This document shows positions 1 to 7,985 of a DNA stretch of 14,451 nt, in pieces; the first letter of the stretch is position 1, and each line of letters begins with the position of its first letter. Where the stretch lies: NCBI GenBank assembly GCA_014523665.1, contig JAATVR010000613.1:1-14451 (forward strand). The letters run 5' to 3'. The position numbers and the translations under genes were made by a program. Under the pieces are notes generated by a model. That model saw only the letters and a program-made list of their open reading frames with translations. It was not told the DNA's origin and did no database searches. Source of the stretch: Nitrososphaerales archaeon TH526. Its GTDB lineage: Archaea; Thermoproteota; Nitrososphaeria; Nitrososphaerales; Nitrososphaeraceae.

Positions 1-421
1 CAGGGTTAGTGGCTGTTACTGTCCATCTATCAGGATCGTTGGTGGGTTCCGCGAAATCACGATGTGTTGGATTAATTAGATTTCCTCCGCTTGTAACTTC
101 TGAGCCTCCTCGCGTTACAACTTCATCAGAGGCGCAAATTGCACTTGTGGATCTAGTCGATCCATCTCCGGCTACCTGACCGAAAGCCCCCACAACTACT
201 CGTGTTTGTAATTCCTCATTTAGCCCAGGTGGTACTGGTGGGAATTGTTGTCCAGGTGGTGGTCTAGGGCCTGATGGGAATTGCGCATACACGTTATTTG
301 ATGCAGCAGTATTAACATTAGCCATTATCATGGACGACAGATGTATTGTTGACACAGCTACAAGCACTATAACGCTTATTAAAATAAGTAAAGTCCTATT
401 CCCCTTCCAGATGTTGTACAT
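1..421 (-). CDS. Exported protein with Pro-rich linker, N-terminal part (cut by window edge)
   Basis: The frame is open from an ATG at 421 down to base 1, giving 140 codons with no stop; the C-terminus lies outside the window. Residues 1-6 are short and charged, then about 30 hydrophobic residues follow and the sequence reaches NNVYAQ near residue 47, which looks like an archaeal signal peptide or membrane anchor with cleavage after AQ. A Pro-rich linker (residues about 48-66, PPPGQQFPPVPPG) leads to a domain with SAICASDEVVTRGGSEV and RDFAEPTNDPDRWTV. The same landmarks (Pro-rich start, C-x-x-DE-x-x-T-x-GG, RDF, W) occur in the broken gene at 11334-11667, so the two are paralogues. A TATA-like stretch lies about 33 bases upstream of the ATG (complement of 450-458). 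Function unknown; extracellular location is inferred. Confidence 0.72.
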   Translation of the reverse strand, partial: MYNIWKGNRTLLILISVIVLVAVSTIHLSSMIMANVNTAASNNVYAQFPSGPRPPPGQQFPPVPPGLNEELQTRVVVGAFGQVAGDGSTRSTSAICASDEVVTRGGSEVTSGGNLINPTHRDFAEPTNDPDRWTVTATNP

Positions 422-893
422 GTTTTTATCCCATGAGAGTTACTCTGGCTTATACTTTTCGGCATCGATTCCTGGTCACCTAAATCTGATTTAAATAACG
501 GTTTATATCCGAGACTTATCTTCTGAAATCTGTTAATTTGTACTTAGTACATCGTTAACATTAACAATAATAACAATCCTAGTCACAACAGCATGTCTTA
601 ATTGGTGCTCAACCAAGTGAAGGTAGATGCTCGATGTGACTAGGAATTCTTGGTCAGTTGGACCAGTGAGCTTTAAGAAACACTACTGGGTTCATTCTAC
701 TGGCATGTTGCAGTTGCAGGAAGGAAGCAAGAAGAACAGCAGCAACGTTATGATTTCAGCTGGTGCTGCTGGTTGTCAGTACAACTGCCACCCTGGTAAT
801 GTATCGGAGAGACAGTTAACGACGCATGTGGAATGTCTTTGCAATTCTGACGATGAAACTAAAAAAAAACGTGGTAGGGTTCTATTGAACCAA
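422..893. other. Intergenic stretch without an assignable gene
   Basis: I see only the putative promoter of the left-edge gene (around 450-458) and an A run at 861-869. One 104-codon frame on the plus strand (627-941) has no domain, no hydrophobic segment of note and no upstream TATA box at the right distance, and its 3' part overlaps a more convincing minus-strand remnant. Nothing else is supported. Confidence 0.5.
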
Positions 894-1132
894 TTAGGGA
901 TTCGGATTGGGTGGTGGTGCTTCGCTGAATCCTTGGTTTGACGCTAATCCTACTTCGTTCTGTCGTCCAGTAACTGTGATGCCCTGTTCTTGCACCAAAC
1001 ATTCAATGGTGCATCACCATTGCCACAATTATTGACACTCGACACCGGAATGATCAGAAGTATGTCTGATAGCTGTATGTTACTTATCGTCAAGTGTGGA
1101 CTGCAATCGGTGCACCGGCCTCTAATTTGCAT
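894..1132 (-). pseudogene. Remnant of a Cys-containing exported protein
   Basis: Read on the minus strand, the frame from about 1132 gives a stretch with VNNCGNGDAPLNVWCKNRASQ and stops at about 950. A second minus frame takes over with VGLASNQGFSEAPPPNPNP and stops at 894. Joined by one frameshift near 955-970 these make one continuous C-terminus with two cysteines and a Pro-rich tail. The NNCGNGDAPLNVWC pattern is of the kind I associate with small secreted proteins of Nitrososphaerales; that link is from memory. No signal peptide is visible upstream, so the 5' end is lost. The plus-strand reading of the same DNA has no recognisable features. Confidence 0.4.
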
Positions 1133-1216
1133 TTATTTGGATCTGGCAGTCTTGAAATACTGATATGACTTTCAAGTTTGCCACCTGTATAATATCAGGG
1201 TTTGATAGTTTTTATG

Positions 1217-1227
1217 GCTTATAATCT
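1217..1227 (+). promoter_or_regulatory. Probable TATA box of the Nudix gene
   Basis: The A+T stretch CTTATAATC is centred about 24 bases before the ATG at 1246. This is the spacing expected for an archaeal promoter making a leaderless transcript, and it supports 1246 as the original start. Confidence 0.5.
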
Positions 1228-1245
1228 AAGTTTGGCTATCGAAGG

Positions 1246-2027
1246 ATGGAACTAGAAGATAGACTAAGACGTGAAAGAACTCAGATTGTAGCTGAAGATA
1301 GACTGCAATCAGAAGATGTAACGTGTTCATATTCACCTATTGGAATTTCATTTACCCAGGATGAAAGTTGTATTATTAATGCGGAATGGAATAATGTTGT
1401 AACAAAGAAACAATCAGTTTTTGATGGCAAACTTTTTCATGTGAAAAAGCAGGAATCCAGACCACGCCATCTTATCTTTGATACATGCATGTCAAGTTTC
1501 AGAGAGTGGATGGGTACTAAAAGTAATAGATTCAAAAAATATTCGGCCAAAATAAAACCATCAGACCACTTTCGATGGGCTCGATGGTAATTACAGCTGA
1601 TAATAAATGGATTATAGGAAGGAGACTCAAGACCTATGACTTTCAGGATCAATATACTCTGTTTGCCGGATATATGGACCCTGGCAGAGATGTAATTAAT
1701 TCTAAGCCTGACCCTTTTTTTGCAGTAAAAAGTGAAATAGAAGAAGAGACAGGCTTGGATAAGGACAGAGGCATATGCAATTCCTTATGTTTGGGTTTAC
1801 ATGGAGTCGATTAGCCTTACCTGGCTTTTTCTACACGGTTAAACGTCCCATATGCTGAGTTGATCTCAAAAGTACCGGAGGAGAAGGAATTTCGGAATTT
1901 TGAAGTATACCAATATGACAAGGGATCTATTGAGAAATTTATAAAGTCTAATTACAAACAACTTACTCCCCACTCTCTTGCTAACATGTTGATGGTGATA
2001 AGATCACTTGGGTCTATGACCCTTTGA
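1246..2027 (+). pseudogene. Nudix hydrolase, disrupted by one frameshift and one stop
   Basis: Three pieces form one protein of about 260 residues. Piece 1 (1246 to about 1539) has SYSPIGISFTQ, FDGKLFHVKKQE and SFREWMGTK. An A6 run at 1534-1539 then changes frame: one extra A would continue directly as FKKIFGQNKTIRPLSMGSMV into the frame at 1575. Piece 2 carries the Nudix box: GYMDPGRD, then AVKSEIEEETGL, which fits RE-U-x-EE-x-G-U with Ser in place of the usual Arg. A TAG at 1812-1814 interrupts it, but the same frame continues to 2027 with AFSTRLNVPYAELISK and SNYKQLTPHSLANMLM. Nudix enzymes cleave nucleoside-diphosphate-linked substrates using Mg2+ held by the box glutamates; the layout recalls NUDT22-like sugar-nucleotide pyrophosphatases, but the substrate cannot be read. 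As it stands it should be inactive unless recoded. Confidence 0.8.
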
Positions 2028-2030
2028 AGT

Positions 2031-2342
2031 TCAATGAGTTTGTCTTATGACATGAGCGTTCTTTGTACTCAACTTTAGAAACGAAACAGGATTGGCAGCA
2101 ACACCTGTAACTGTGAATATTTAGCCACCTTAGCAACTATCTTCGAGTTCTACGATATAGATCTGATCATTCTTAGAGACGACTGACATGCCCATGGAAC
2201 TGTTGTTGTTAAATCTGCATAACTCGTTTCTCGGTCCCACTCAGTCTTATTTCAAAACTGACTCGCAACCAACGGCAAAACTGCAAGGATAACCTGAAGG
2301 CAGCTCAGGATTTTCGTCTTGCTATTATCCATTGCTATCGCC
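2031..2342 (-). pseudogene. Remnant of an exported YVTN-type beta-propeller protein
   Basis: On the minus strand an ATG at 2342 starts a signal peptide (MDNSKTKILSCLQ then VILAVLPLVASQF) that hits a TGA straight after the hydrophobic core. The frame continues with NKTEWDRETSYADLTTTVPW. A second frame then gives GMSVVSKNDQIYIVELEDS, the pattern of a YVTN/NHL propeller blade, and another shift gives KIVAKVAKYSQ. At least one stop and two frameshifts are needed to join these. Such proteins are surface-exposed seven-bladed propellers in archaea. The remnant holds the signal peptide and roughly the first blade; the rest is gone, replaced by the 3' end of the convergent Nudix pseudogene. Confidence 0.5.
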
Positions 2343-3000
2343 ACTACTGCATGTTGCCGCCGTCCAATCCATTGAGAATAGGTTAGCAATAGAGTAATCA
2401 AAAGATTGGTTGGGAGAATAAATCTTGGTTCAGGCTACTAGTTCAAGGTTCACAAGTCCTAAGCCTAAAAGTAATAAAATATCACTAGAGATATTACCAA
2501 ATATGTCCCCTCGTACACAAGTAATCCGATGTATCCTACATTATTCCAGAGGTTGATACGTTACAGCCGTCTATTCGAGTGAGTTGTTCCAATGGTACTC
2601 TGAAATAGGATCTTCTATGGCTGGACCAACTGATCCAGCCGTACTACTACGATTTAACCCAAAAGAATGCTTACAGGTACACCACAAGTTATTCAAGAAA
2701 GTATCTTCTGCAGGAGAAATCTTTGGATAATATCTAATAACGACTATTGTTGCTCAAATATGGCAAAACTTATGTAGTTGTTCCCCATTATAGTCTAACC
2801 ATATGGAGGCCATAAGTAGCTGGTGCATGTACGGCAGTTTTGGTCATGTTGGTTTTGGAGAAGGTCATTCTGTTTTGAATTCTCCAAACGATAGTTATAA
2901 AACAAACTGCAGCCGTATATACGTAACAAGGTCTGGAAGAGATGGAGTACTATCATATGAGACTACAACCCCTGAACCGCGCTTCAGGTGACGAAAAACA
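2343..3000. other. Stretch of about 660 bases with no assignable gene
   Basis: Short open stretches occur in several frames: plus 2557-2730 containing SSMAGPTDPAVLLRFNPKE; minus 2560-2720 containing YYPKISPAEDTFLNNLW; plus 2803-2991, 62 codons, containing YGSFGHVGFGEGH. None has a domain I recognise, a clear start with a promoter, or support from neighbours. It could be deeply decayed coding DNA. No promoter at the expected distance is visible for the gene that starts at or near 3001. Confidence 0.4.
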
Positions 3001-3369
3001 TTGACGAATTCAAAGTGGCCATCTATTAAGGAACAACTCTCAGCAGAAAAGGTAGCTGGGGGTAGTGCCCTTGAGAAGATGATTAGGAAAAACCAAGACT
3101 TTGATTTGCTTCAGCCCGAGGAAGCCGATGACGACGCAGGATTACCCCTGTGGTTGCGTGTGTTTTGGCGTAAAAACCATCCTGATCTAGAGCATCCCAC
3201 TGTAAACCCTGGAGGAGGGTATCCGGATGCATTATATAATCTCTATGACAGGATGTTGGCTCATCCGGACCTCCCATGGGAAAAACAATCGCTTACTTCC
3301 AAGTCTACTATTAGAAAGAAATCTGCTAGAAAGGTTGTCAAAAAGCAACGTAGAAAGGTGGATAGGTAG
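3001..3369 (+). CDS. Small soluble protein, partner of the sialidase-fold gene
   Basis: A 122-codon frame starting at TTG 3001; the start is the weakest part of the call because no ATG or GTG precedes the conserved-looking region and no TATA box sits at the right distance. There is no signal peptide. The body reads KWPSIKEQLSAEKVAGGSAL, NQDFDLLQPEEADDDAGLPL, WLRVFWRKNHPD, NPGGGYPDALYNLYDRMLAH, and ends in a strongly basic tail (KKSARKVVKKQRRKVDR) that may bind nucleic acid or acidic polymer. From memory, the W-L-R-V-(Y/F)-WRK and GGYP..L..(I/L)Y.WML pattern occurs in short bacterial proteins or N-termini linked to sialidase-like proteins. The next gene starts 7 bases after the stop, so the two are probably co-transcribed. 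Function unknown. Confidence 0.7.
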   Translation: MTNSKWPSIKEQLSAEKVAGGSALEKMIRKNQDFDLLQPEEADDDAGLPLWLRVFWRKNHPDLEHPTVNPGGGYPDALYNLYDRMLAHPDLPWEKQSLTSKSTIRKKSARKVVKKQRRKVDR

Positions 3370-3376
3370 ATAGGGC

Positions 3377-5035
3377 ATGAGAAATCTTCGCATATCGGGT
3401 TCCACTACTTCCCCTCGAAGTGAGAATGATATCCGTCTGAACTATTGGGATCCGAGCAAGATCATTGCAGCATCAAATGATATCAACAATCCAACTCAGG
3501 CTCAGTTCTATTCGGTCGATGGTGGTTCCACTTGGAATAAGACAAGCCTGCCTTCTGTGCCTGGCGATGTAAATCAGTCTGATCCTGAGGTAGACTGGAC
3601 ATCCGACGGAACAGCGTGGTCAGCTACTCTTGGCATAACAAGCACTAGTGTCCTTAGAGTGCGTACTTTCACGTCGCTGGACAACGGTGCAACCTGGACG
3701 GTTGAAGCCAATCCTTCTGGCGGTCAAACCGGTGCAGACCGCGAAATTATGTGGGTAGATCATAGTCCCACTTCGCCTTTCAAAGATCAGGTATACCTTA
3801 TGTGGCACAATGGCACCCCTGTCTTCTTCGCCAGGCGGACGGCCGGCATAGGCGGAACGTGGCAGGCGCCTATACAATTGAGTGGCGCCGAAACGACCGT
3901 ATTGGGGATCGGTGGAGATATCAAGACTAACGGTTTCGGCGACGTCTTTGTTTTTTGGCCGGATGCTGATGGAAGCCGCAATATACTGGTTACCAGTTCG
4001 ACTGATGGGGGAGTCAACTTCGGAGCGCCACTCACAATCGCTCAGACATTCGCAACGACTAGGCGGCTTTCAATCCCTGCCGATTCCAACCGGAGAGCAC
4101 GTGTCTATATCTCTGCAGGAGCGTATAGGACAGCGACTAAAGACCTTGTATACGCAGTCTGGTCCGACCTGAGCGGCGAGTCCGGCTGCACCACTGGCGG
4201 AGGGCCGGGAACCAATGTTAACTCAACTTGCAAGACACGTGTCTGGTTCTCACGCTCAACTGACGGGGGCGCCAACTGGTCTACGCCAGTGATGCTTAAT
4301 AATCAGTCATCGTTAAATGACCAGTTTCATTCGCGGCTATGCGTGGATGAGAGCTATGGCAACCTTATCGTGACGTATCATGACACAGCTGATGACATCA
4401 ATCGACTCCAGAGTGATGTTTGGATGCAGACTTCCACCGATGACGGTCAGACATGGAGTAATGCTGTGAAGGTAACGACTGCCCAGACTAACGAGACTAT
4501 CATTCCTCCTGCAGATCCGTTTCAATATGGAGACTATGACGGTCTACATGGGTTTAATGGAACCTTCTTTCCGTCATGGACCGACCGTCGCAGTGGCGGA
4601 CCCGAGGAAATCTGGACCGCTAAAATTCAAATTCCGATCCTCATAACGCAGATCATTGCTCACGTAGAGACAGGAGACAAGGATCTTAATAATAACTCCA
4701 GGGTATATTTGGGATTTGAAGGTAAGCATGGCAGAGAGTTTAGAATGAGAACTACTAATGATCCAAATCCGTTTAGGGAAAACACGGCGCTAGACATTGT
4801 GTTTGGAAGTGGTGCAAATGTAAGACAAGCGAGCATTAACGACCCTAGGAATCCGCCAATGGATCTAACCCAAATAACAGGGGCCTATATCAGAATAGAG
4901 CCGAGGCAAGAGGAACCATGGAAAGTCCTAAATGCTCAAGTGTTCATAAATGGAAGCGTAACACCCGCATTTTCTCTTAGACTGCCAAATATAATACTGG
5001 AGGAGGACTCAGGTGAAAAGGTATCCCTTGGATAA
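3377..5035 (+). CDS. Sialidase-fold (Asp-box/BNR repeat) protein with added C-terminal beta-domain
   Basis: 552 residues. Residues 1 to about 420 contain five Asp boxes (S-x-D-x-G-x-x-W type): SVDGGSTW (46-53), SLDNGATW (100-107), STDGGVNF (208-215), STDGGANW (294-301), STDDGQTW (353-360), the signature of a six-bladed sialidase/exo-alpha-sialidase-like propeller. Other landmarks are IKTNGFGDVFVFWPD, NSTCKTRVWFSRS and QYGDYDGLHGF followed by FFPSWTDRRSG. The arginine triad of true sialidases is not evident, so glycosidase activity is uncertain. Residues 425-552 (HVETGDKDLNNNSRVYLGF, GREFRMR, INDPRNPP) look like a separate PLAT/lectin-like beta-sandwich. No signal peptide is present, which is odd for this fold; the protein may be cytosolic or the export signal may have been lost. 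The propeller part is visibly richer in G+C than flanking DNA, while the C-terminal domain matches local A+T-rich composition, suggesting a transferred bacterial gene fused to a local domain. Confidence 0.82.
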   Translation: MRNLRISGSTTSPRSENDIRLNYWDPSKIIAASNDINNPTQAQFYSVDGGSTWNKTSLPSVPGDVNQSDPEVDWTSDGTAWSATLGITSTSVLRVRTFTSLDNGATWTVEANPSGGQTGADREIMWVDHSPTSPFKDQVYLMWHNGTPVFFARRTAGIGGTWQAPIQLSGAETTVLGIGGDIKTNGFGDVFVFWPDADGSRNILVTSSTDGGVNFGAPLTIAQTFATTRRLSIPADSNRRARVYISAGAYRTATKDLVYAVWSDLSGESGCTTGGGPGTNVNSTCKTRVWFSRSTDGGANWSTPVMLNNQSSLNDQFHSRLCVDESYGNLIVTYHDTADDINRLQSDVWMQTSTDDGQTWSNAVKVTTAQTNETIIPPADPFQYGDYDGLHGFNGTFFPSWTDRRSGGPEEIWTAKIQIPILITQIIAHVETGDKDLNNNSRVYLGFEGKHGREFRMRTTNDPNPFRENTALDIVFGSGANVRQASINDPRNPPMDLTQITGAYIRIEPRQEEPWKVLNAQVFINGSVTPAFSLRLPNIILEEDSGEKVSLG

Positions 5036-5084
5036 ATCTTAATTCTGGTCTAATACGAAAAAATACTGCTTGCATCTTGATATC

Positions 5085-5092
5085 CTTAAATA
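5085..5092 (+). promoter_or_regulatory. TATA box of the 583-residue exported protein gene
   Basis: CTTAAATA is centred about 26 bases upstream of the GTG at 5115. This fits a leaderless archaeal transcript and supports the GTG start, which also begins the signal peptide. Confidence 0.55.
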
Positions 5093-5114
5093 GTTCGATA
5101 CATCTAATTAGCCC

Positions 5115-6866
5115 GTGAAACGGAAAAAAATAACTATGATTGCCCTTATAGTGTTTACAGCACAATTTATCACATTATTGAGCTACGGAACAATAAATGT
5201 CGACGCTCAAAATCCAACTGCTGAACCAGGTATAAGCAGCGATTCTAACTCTAATAGTACTGTTCCACCATATGATTTGGAAGAAGCATATACTGTTCCT
5301 CTTAACGCGTACAATGATTCCTCGCTTGCACCCACTGCAGGTCAACCAAGGCTCCTTGAACGCGTTCCTACTGATGCTCTTCAGGCATCTGAGCCATTTT
5401 TTGGACAGCCAAGGGAAATTAAGGAACCCGGAACACGAAATGAAACAGATGTTACTGTTGAACAATCTGAAGCACAGACTATGTCTAATGAAACGTTGAA
5501 TCAAGAGTTACAAAATAAAACTATCTTTAGCATTCAAAATGTAACAAACGCAACAACAACTAGTCCTTTGACAACAACATCTAGTCCTTTAGCACCAAGT
5601 GCTACTCTCTCAGCAGGCCCCCCATTGATTGTTAGTCCGATTACTGGATTTAAGGGGATTGACTTTAGAGAAAGTGGTGGATGGTTTCCTCCAGATGCTA
5701 CGCTAGGGGTAGGTCCTAATCATGTTATAGAAATGGTCAATCTTCAGGGAGCAATGTGGACGAAGCAGGGAGATCCAATTAACACTTTCGCACTAGACCA
5801 ATTCTTTGCTACTGGTACAGACCGAACGGCTGATCCTCGCGTATTCTATGACCCTGGAAGTAATAGATGGTTTGCTGCCCTAATGGATATTTCTACCAAT
5901 AGCATACATGTAGCTGTTTCAACAAGCGAGGATCCTACAGGTGATTGGAATGTTTATGATTTCCCTTTTAGTAATTGCCCCGACCAACCATCGATAGGAG
6001 TAAGCGAAGACAAATTCGTTGTAAGTGTCAATACTTTTGCGAACCTATGTTCTGGAGGCTTCACTGGCGCCCAATTTACTGTTGTAGATAAGAGCGATAT
6101 GCTTAATGGAACTACACCACCTAGATTTGTACAATCGGAGGCTGATCCATTCCTCTTCTCCCTCCATGTTGCTGAGACACAAGACCCATCCTCTGCTTCA
6201 AAAATTCAAATGGTGAGTGTTGATAACGGGAATAGTGAGAATGCTATTGTTATTACATTAGACGGGAAAGTACCAAACGTTAATGCATCTGATTCCTTTG
6301 TACCCATCCAAACTACAAATGTGCCTCCTAAAGCCATCCAACCGGACACAATAAGAAAACTTGAAACTAATGATGCACGTGTTTTAGATGCTGAAGAATA
6401 TCGCGGAGGACTTTGGTTTAGTTTTAATGATGCATGCATTCCTGAAGGGGATTCGCAAGCACGTTCTTGCCTCAGATTAATAGAATTAAATACAAACAAG
6501 ACTGGACCAGATGCAGCAATGCAAGACTTTAATGTCGCATCCAAAGGATCTTACTTATTCTTCCCTGCGTTAAGTGTAGATAGCGATGGCAATCTGTATG
6601 CTGTCTATGGAACTTCAAGTAAAACAACGTTCCCCTCTCTTTTGGTATCACATAGACTTGCTAATGATCCACCCAATACACTACAAGAACCAGTGATACT
6701 ACAACCAGGTAAAGGAGCCGATTTTAGTGGAAGGTATGGAGACTATTTCGCAGTAGCAGTTGATCCAGATAATCCCAATGTCTTCTGGGTTGCAGGACAA
6801 TATACTCCTGAAGATCCAGATGTCCCATGGTCTACATTCATTGGGCACTTCAGTGCAACACAGTAA
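5115..6866 (+). CDS. Exported propeller-like surface protein with glycosylatable stalk
   Basis: 583 residues from a GTG start. Residues 1-32 form a signal peptide (MKRKK, hydrophobic core, ending NVDAQ). Residues 33-170 are a low-complexity Ser/Thr/Asn/Pro stalk with seven N-x-S/T sequons (N47, N67, N109, N125, N134, N142, N145) and a Thr-rich run, typical of archaeal surface proteins carrying N-glycans. The rest is a beta-rich domain with WFPPDATLGVGPNHVIEMVN (190-209), FYDPGSNRWFAALMD (244-258), SNCPDQPSIGVSEDKFVVS (286-304) and a C-terminal GRYGDYFAVAVDPDNPNVFW (539-558). These resemble secreted bacterial and archaeal propeller-like proteins of unknown role, and the RYGDY element recalls the QYGDY of the upstream sialidase-fold protein. 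Four cysteines (288, 312, 441, 452) could form disulfides. It has its own promoter and a T-run terminator. Expected on the cell surface. Confidence 0.85.
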   Translation: MKRKKITMIALIVFTAQFITLLSYGTINVDAQNPTAEPGISSDSNSNSTVPPYDLEEAYTVPLNAYNDSSLAPTAGQPRLLERVPTDALQASEPFFGQPREIKEPGTRNETDVTVEQSEAQTMSNETLNQELQNKTIFSIQNVTNATTTSPLTTTSSPLAPSATLSAGPPLIVSPITGFKGIDFRESGGWFPPDATLGVGPNHVIEMVNLQGAMWTKQGDPINTFALDQFFATGTDRTADPRVFYDPGSNRWFAALMDISTNSIHVAVSTSEDPTGDWNVYDFPFSNCPDQPSIGVSEDKFVVSVNTFANLCSGGFTGAQFTVVDKSDMLNGTTPPRFVQSEADPFLFSLHVAETQDPSSASKIQMVSVDNGNSENAIVITLDGKVPNVNASDSFVPIQTTNVPPKAIQPDTIRKLETNDARVLDAEEYRGGLWFSFNDACIPEGDSQARSCLRLIELNTNKTGPDAAMQDFNVASKGSYLFFPALSVDSDGNLYAVYGTSSKTTFPSLLVSHRLANDPPNTLQEPVILQPGKGADFSGRYGDYFAVAVDPDNPNVFWVAGQYTPEDPDVPWSTFIGHFSATQ

Positions 6867-6884
6867 AAAGTAAAAGGAAACCCA

Positions 6885-6897
6885 TTTTCTTTTTTTT
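6885..6897 (+). terminator. T-rich transcription terminator
   Basis: TTTTCTTTTTTTT begins 18 bases after the stop of the 583-residue gene. Archaeal RNA polymerase ends transcription at such T runs without needing a hairpin. Confidence 0.6.
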
Positions 6898-6989
6898 AGA
6901 ATAATATATTGCTCAAGGCATGTGCCGTGTTCAGCATTGCCACGATAGTCAAGAATCTCCTGTTTATATTACGAGTCATCCGGAAATAG

Positions 6990-7232
6990 TATCACGATTA
7001 CTATGGCTGGCTGACAGAAGAACAGATCTGGGCCTTGCATGAAAGTAGCACTCCAGTACAACCAGAGATCATTGAACTTACCTGAAACCTTGGTCCAAGT
7101 GAACGAGTTGGATTCATAGATGCTACCGATATAAATGCAAGAAAAAATATATCAAGTCCTACAATCCCGCCTTTGACTAGTCCGCTGTATCCTCATGGTC
7201 ATCAATTCACAAACAGCAGAAGAACCCAATAA
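6990..7232 (+). pseudogene. TerL-like fragment 1
   Basis: The frame starting at 6990 reads YHDYYGWLTEEQIWALHESS, hits a TGA at 7083-7085 and continues in the same frame through NLGPSERVGFIDATDINARK to a TAA at 7230-7232. The first half is close to the 13093-13473 fragment at both DNA level (about 88 percent identity by eye over the ~49 bases 6990-7038 versus 13131-13179) and protein level (YHDYHGWLTEEQIWAL). A TAG directly precedes the conserved block at the position where the other copy has GAG. The bases just before (AGTCATCCGGAAATA, 6975-6989) could be a remnant of the NPE-V/I element that precedes the block in the other copy. The segment after HESS has no match in the other fragments and may be a different gene fused by deletion. 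No start codon or promoter. Confidence 0.55.
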
Positions 7233-7409
7233 AAACAGGCTTAGAATGCGATCTTCTCTTGCTTGTGTTACTTATTATCTTAACAAAATAGTGCAAAGAG
7301 GTCTTGGATACTCCAAGTGCTTCGTCCATGATCCTATCGTAATCTGAGTATCTTTATATACTATACATCATCTAGACAATCTCGATCGGTCAATTGAATC
7401 GGGACTTTC

Positions 7410-7694
7410 TTACTTCTTTAAGTGTGGTCCGATAGTTCCCGCTTCCAATCCTTCTCGATCAGGAGAAGTCTCATTAGTACAACCTATACAATGTTGCTGG
7501 TCTGGAGCATCTTCGTTTGCACCGTTTGGGTCCCATCCAGGAATATGGGGATCCTCGACTGGACCAAGTTCGGAAGCGCCTGGTTGTTTTTCGTTTTGTG
7601 CGAATACTGATTCAATGTTTTGTAACGCGATTATCATTAGGGTCGTCACAACAATGGATCCCAAATTTAGTCCCATAAATATGCTCTTTTTCAT
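7410..7694 (-). CDS. Small exported protein with CxxC motif
   Basis: 94 residues from the ATG at 7694. Residues 1-32 are a signal peptide (MKKSIFMGLNLG, hydrophobic core, ending ESVFAQ). The mature part of about 62 residues is acidic and Pro/Gly-rich (GPVEDPHIPGWDPNGANED) and has CIGC at 69-72 followed by an NET glycosylation sequon. The frame is open 24 codons further upstream to 7766, but that longer start would put charged residues ahead of the signal peptide and would place the probable TATA box inside the gene, so 7694 is preferred. The CxxC could bind a metal or be redox-active; nothing shows which. Function unknown. Confidence 0.75.
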   Translation of the reverse strand: MKKSIFMGLNLGSIVVTTLMIIALQNIESVFAQNEKQPGASELGPVEDPHIPGWDPNGANEDAPDQQHCIGCTNETSPDREGLEAGTIGPHLKK

Positions 7695-7717
7695 TGTAAT
7701 CTCTTCTTCTAGAGAAC

Positions 7718-7728
7718 TGAAATATAAG
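7718..7728 (-). promoter_or_regulatory. TATA box deciding the start of the CxxC protein gene
   Basis: On the minus strand CTTATATTT is centred about 28-30 bases upstream of the ATG at 7694. That gives a leaderless transcript starting at or next to this ATG and argues against the in-frame ATG at 7766. Confidence 0.55.
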
Positions 7729-7985
7729 GATGTCTCATAGATGTTGCTTATCTTTCGCTGTACCACCTAATGATATGGTAAGATAAGTCACTGGAAGACA
7801 TTACTCGGGTACACATTGGGGTACAGTAGAAGCTACAAGGTTATCTAATGGTAGTACAACTTTGAAGATACACGACCAAAATTTCGTAACTTGATATTTT
7901 GATTCGAACTTGTAAGCTTCTATTGTGATTTCTTCTTTTCAATCTTGAATAGAATTAATCTCCATTCGACCCATATAAGATCCAT

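Noticed and set aside
627..941. 104-codon plus-strand frame
   Set aside because: No promoter at the right distance, no domain or signal peptide, and its end overlaps a more convincing minus-strand remnant.
6206..6544. 112-codon minus frame within the 583-residue gene
   Set aside because: Antisense shadow of a well supported exported protein.
7410..7766. Longer 118-residue form of the CxxC exported protein
   Set aside because: The signal peptide begins at the ATG at 7694 and the probable TATA box lies inside the longer form.
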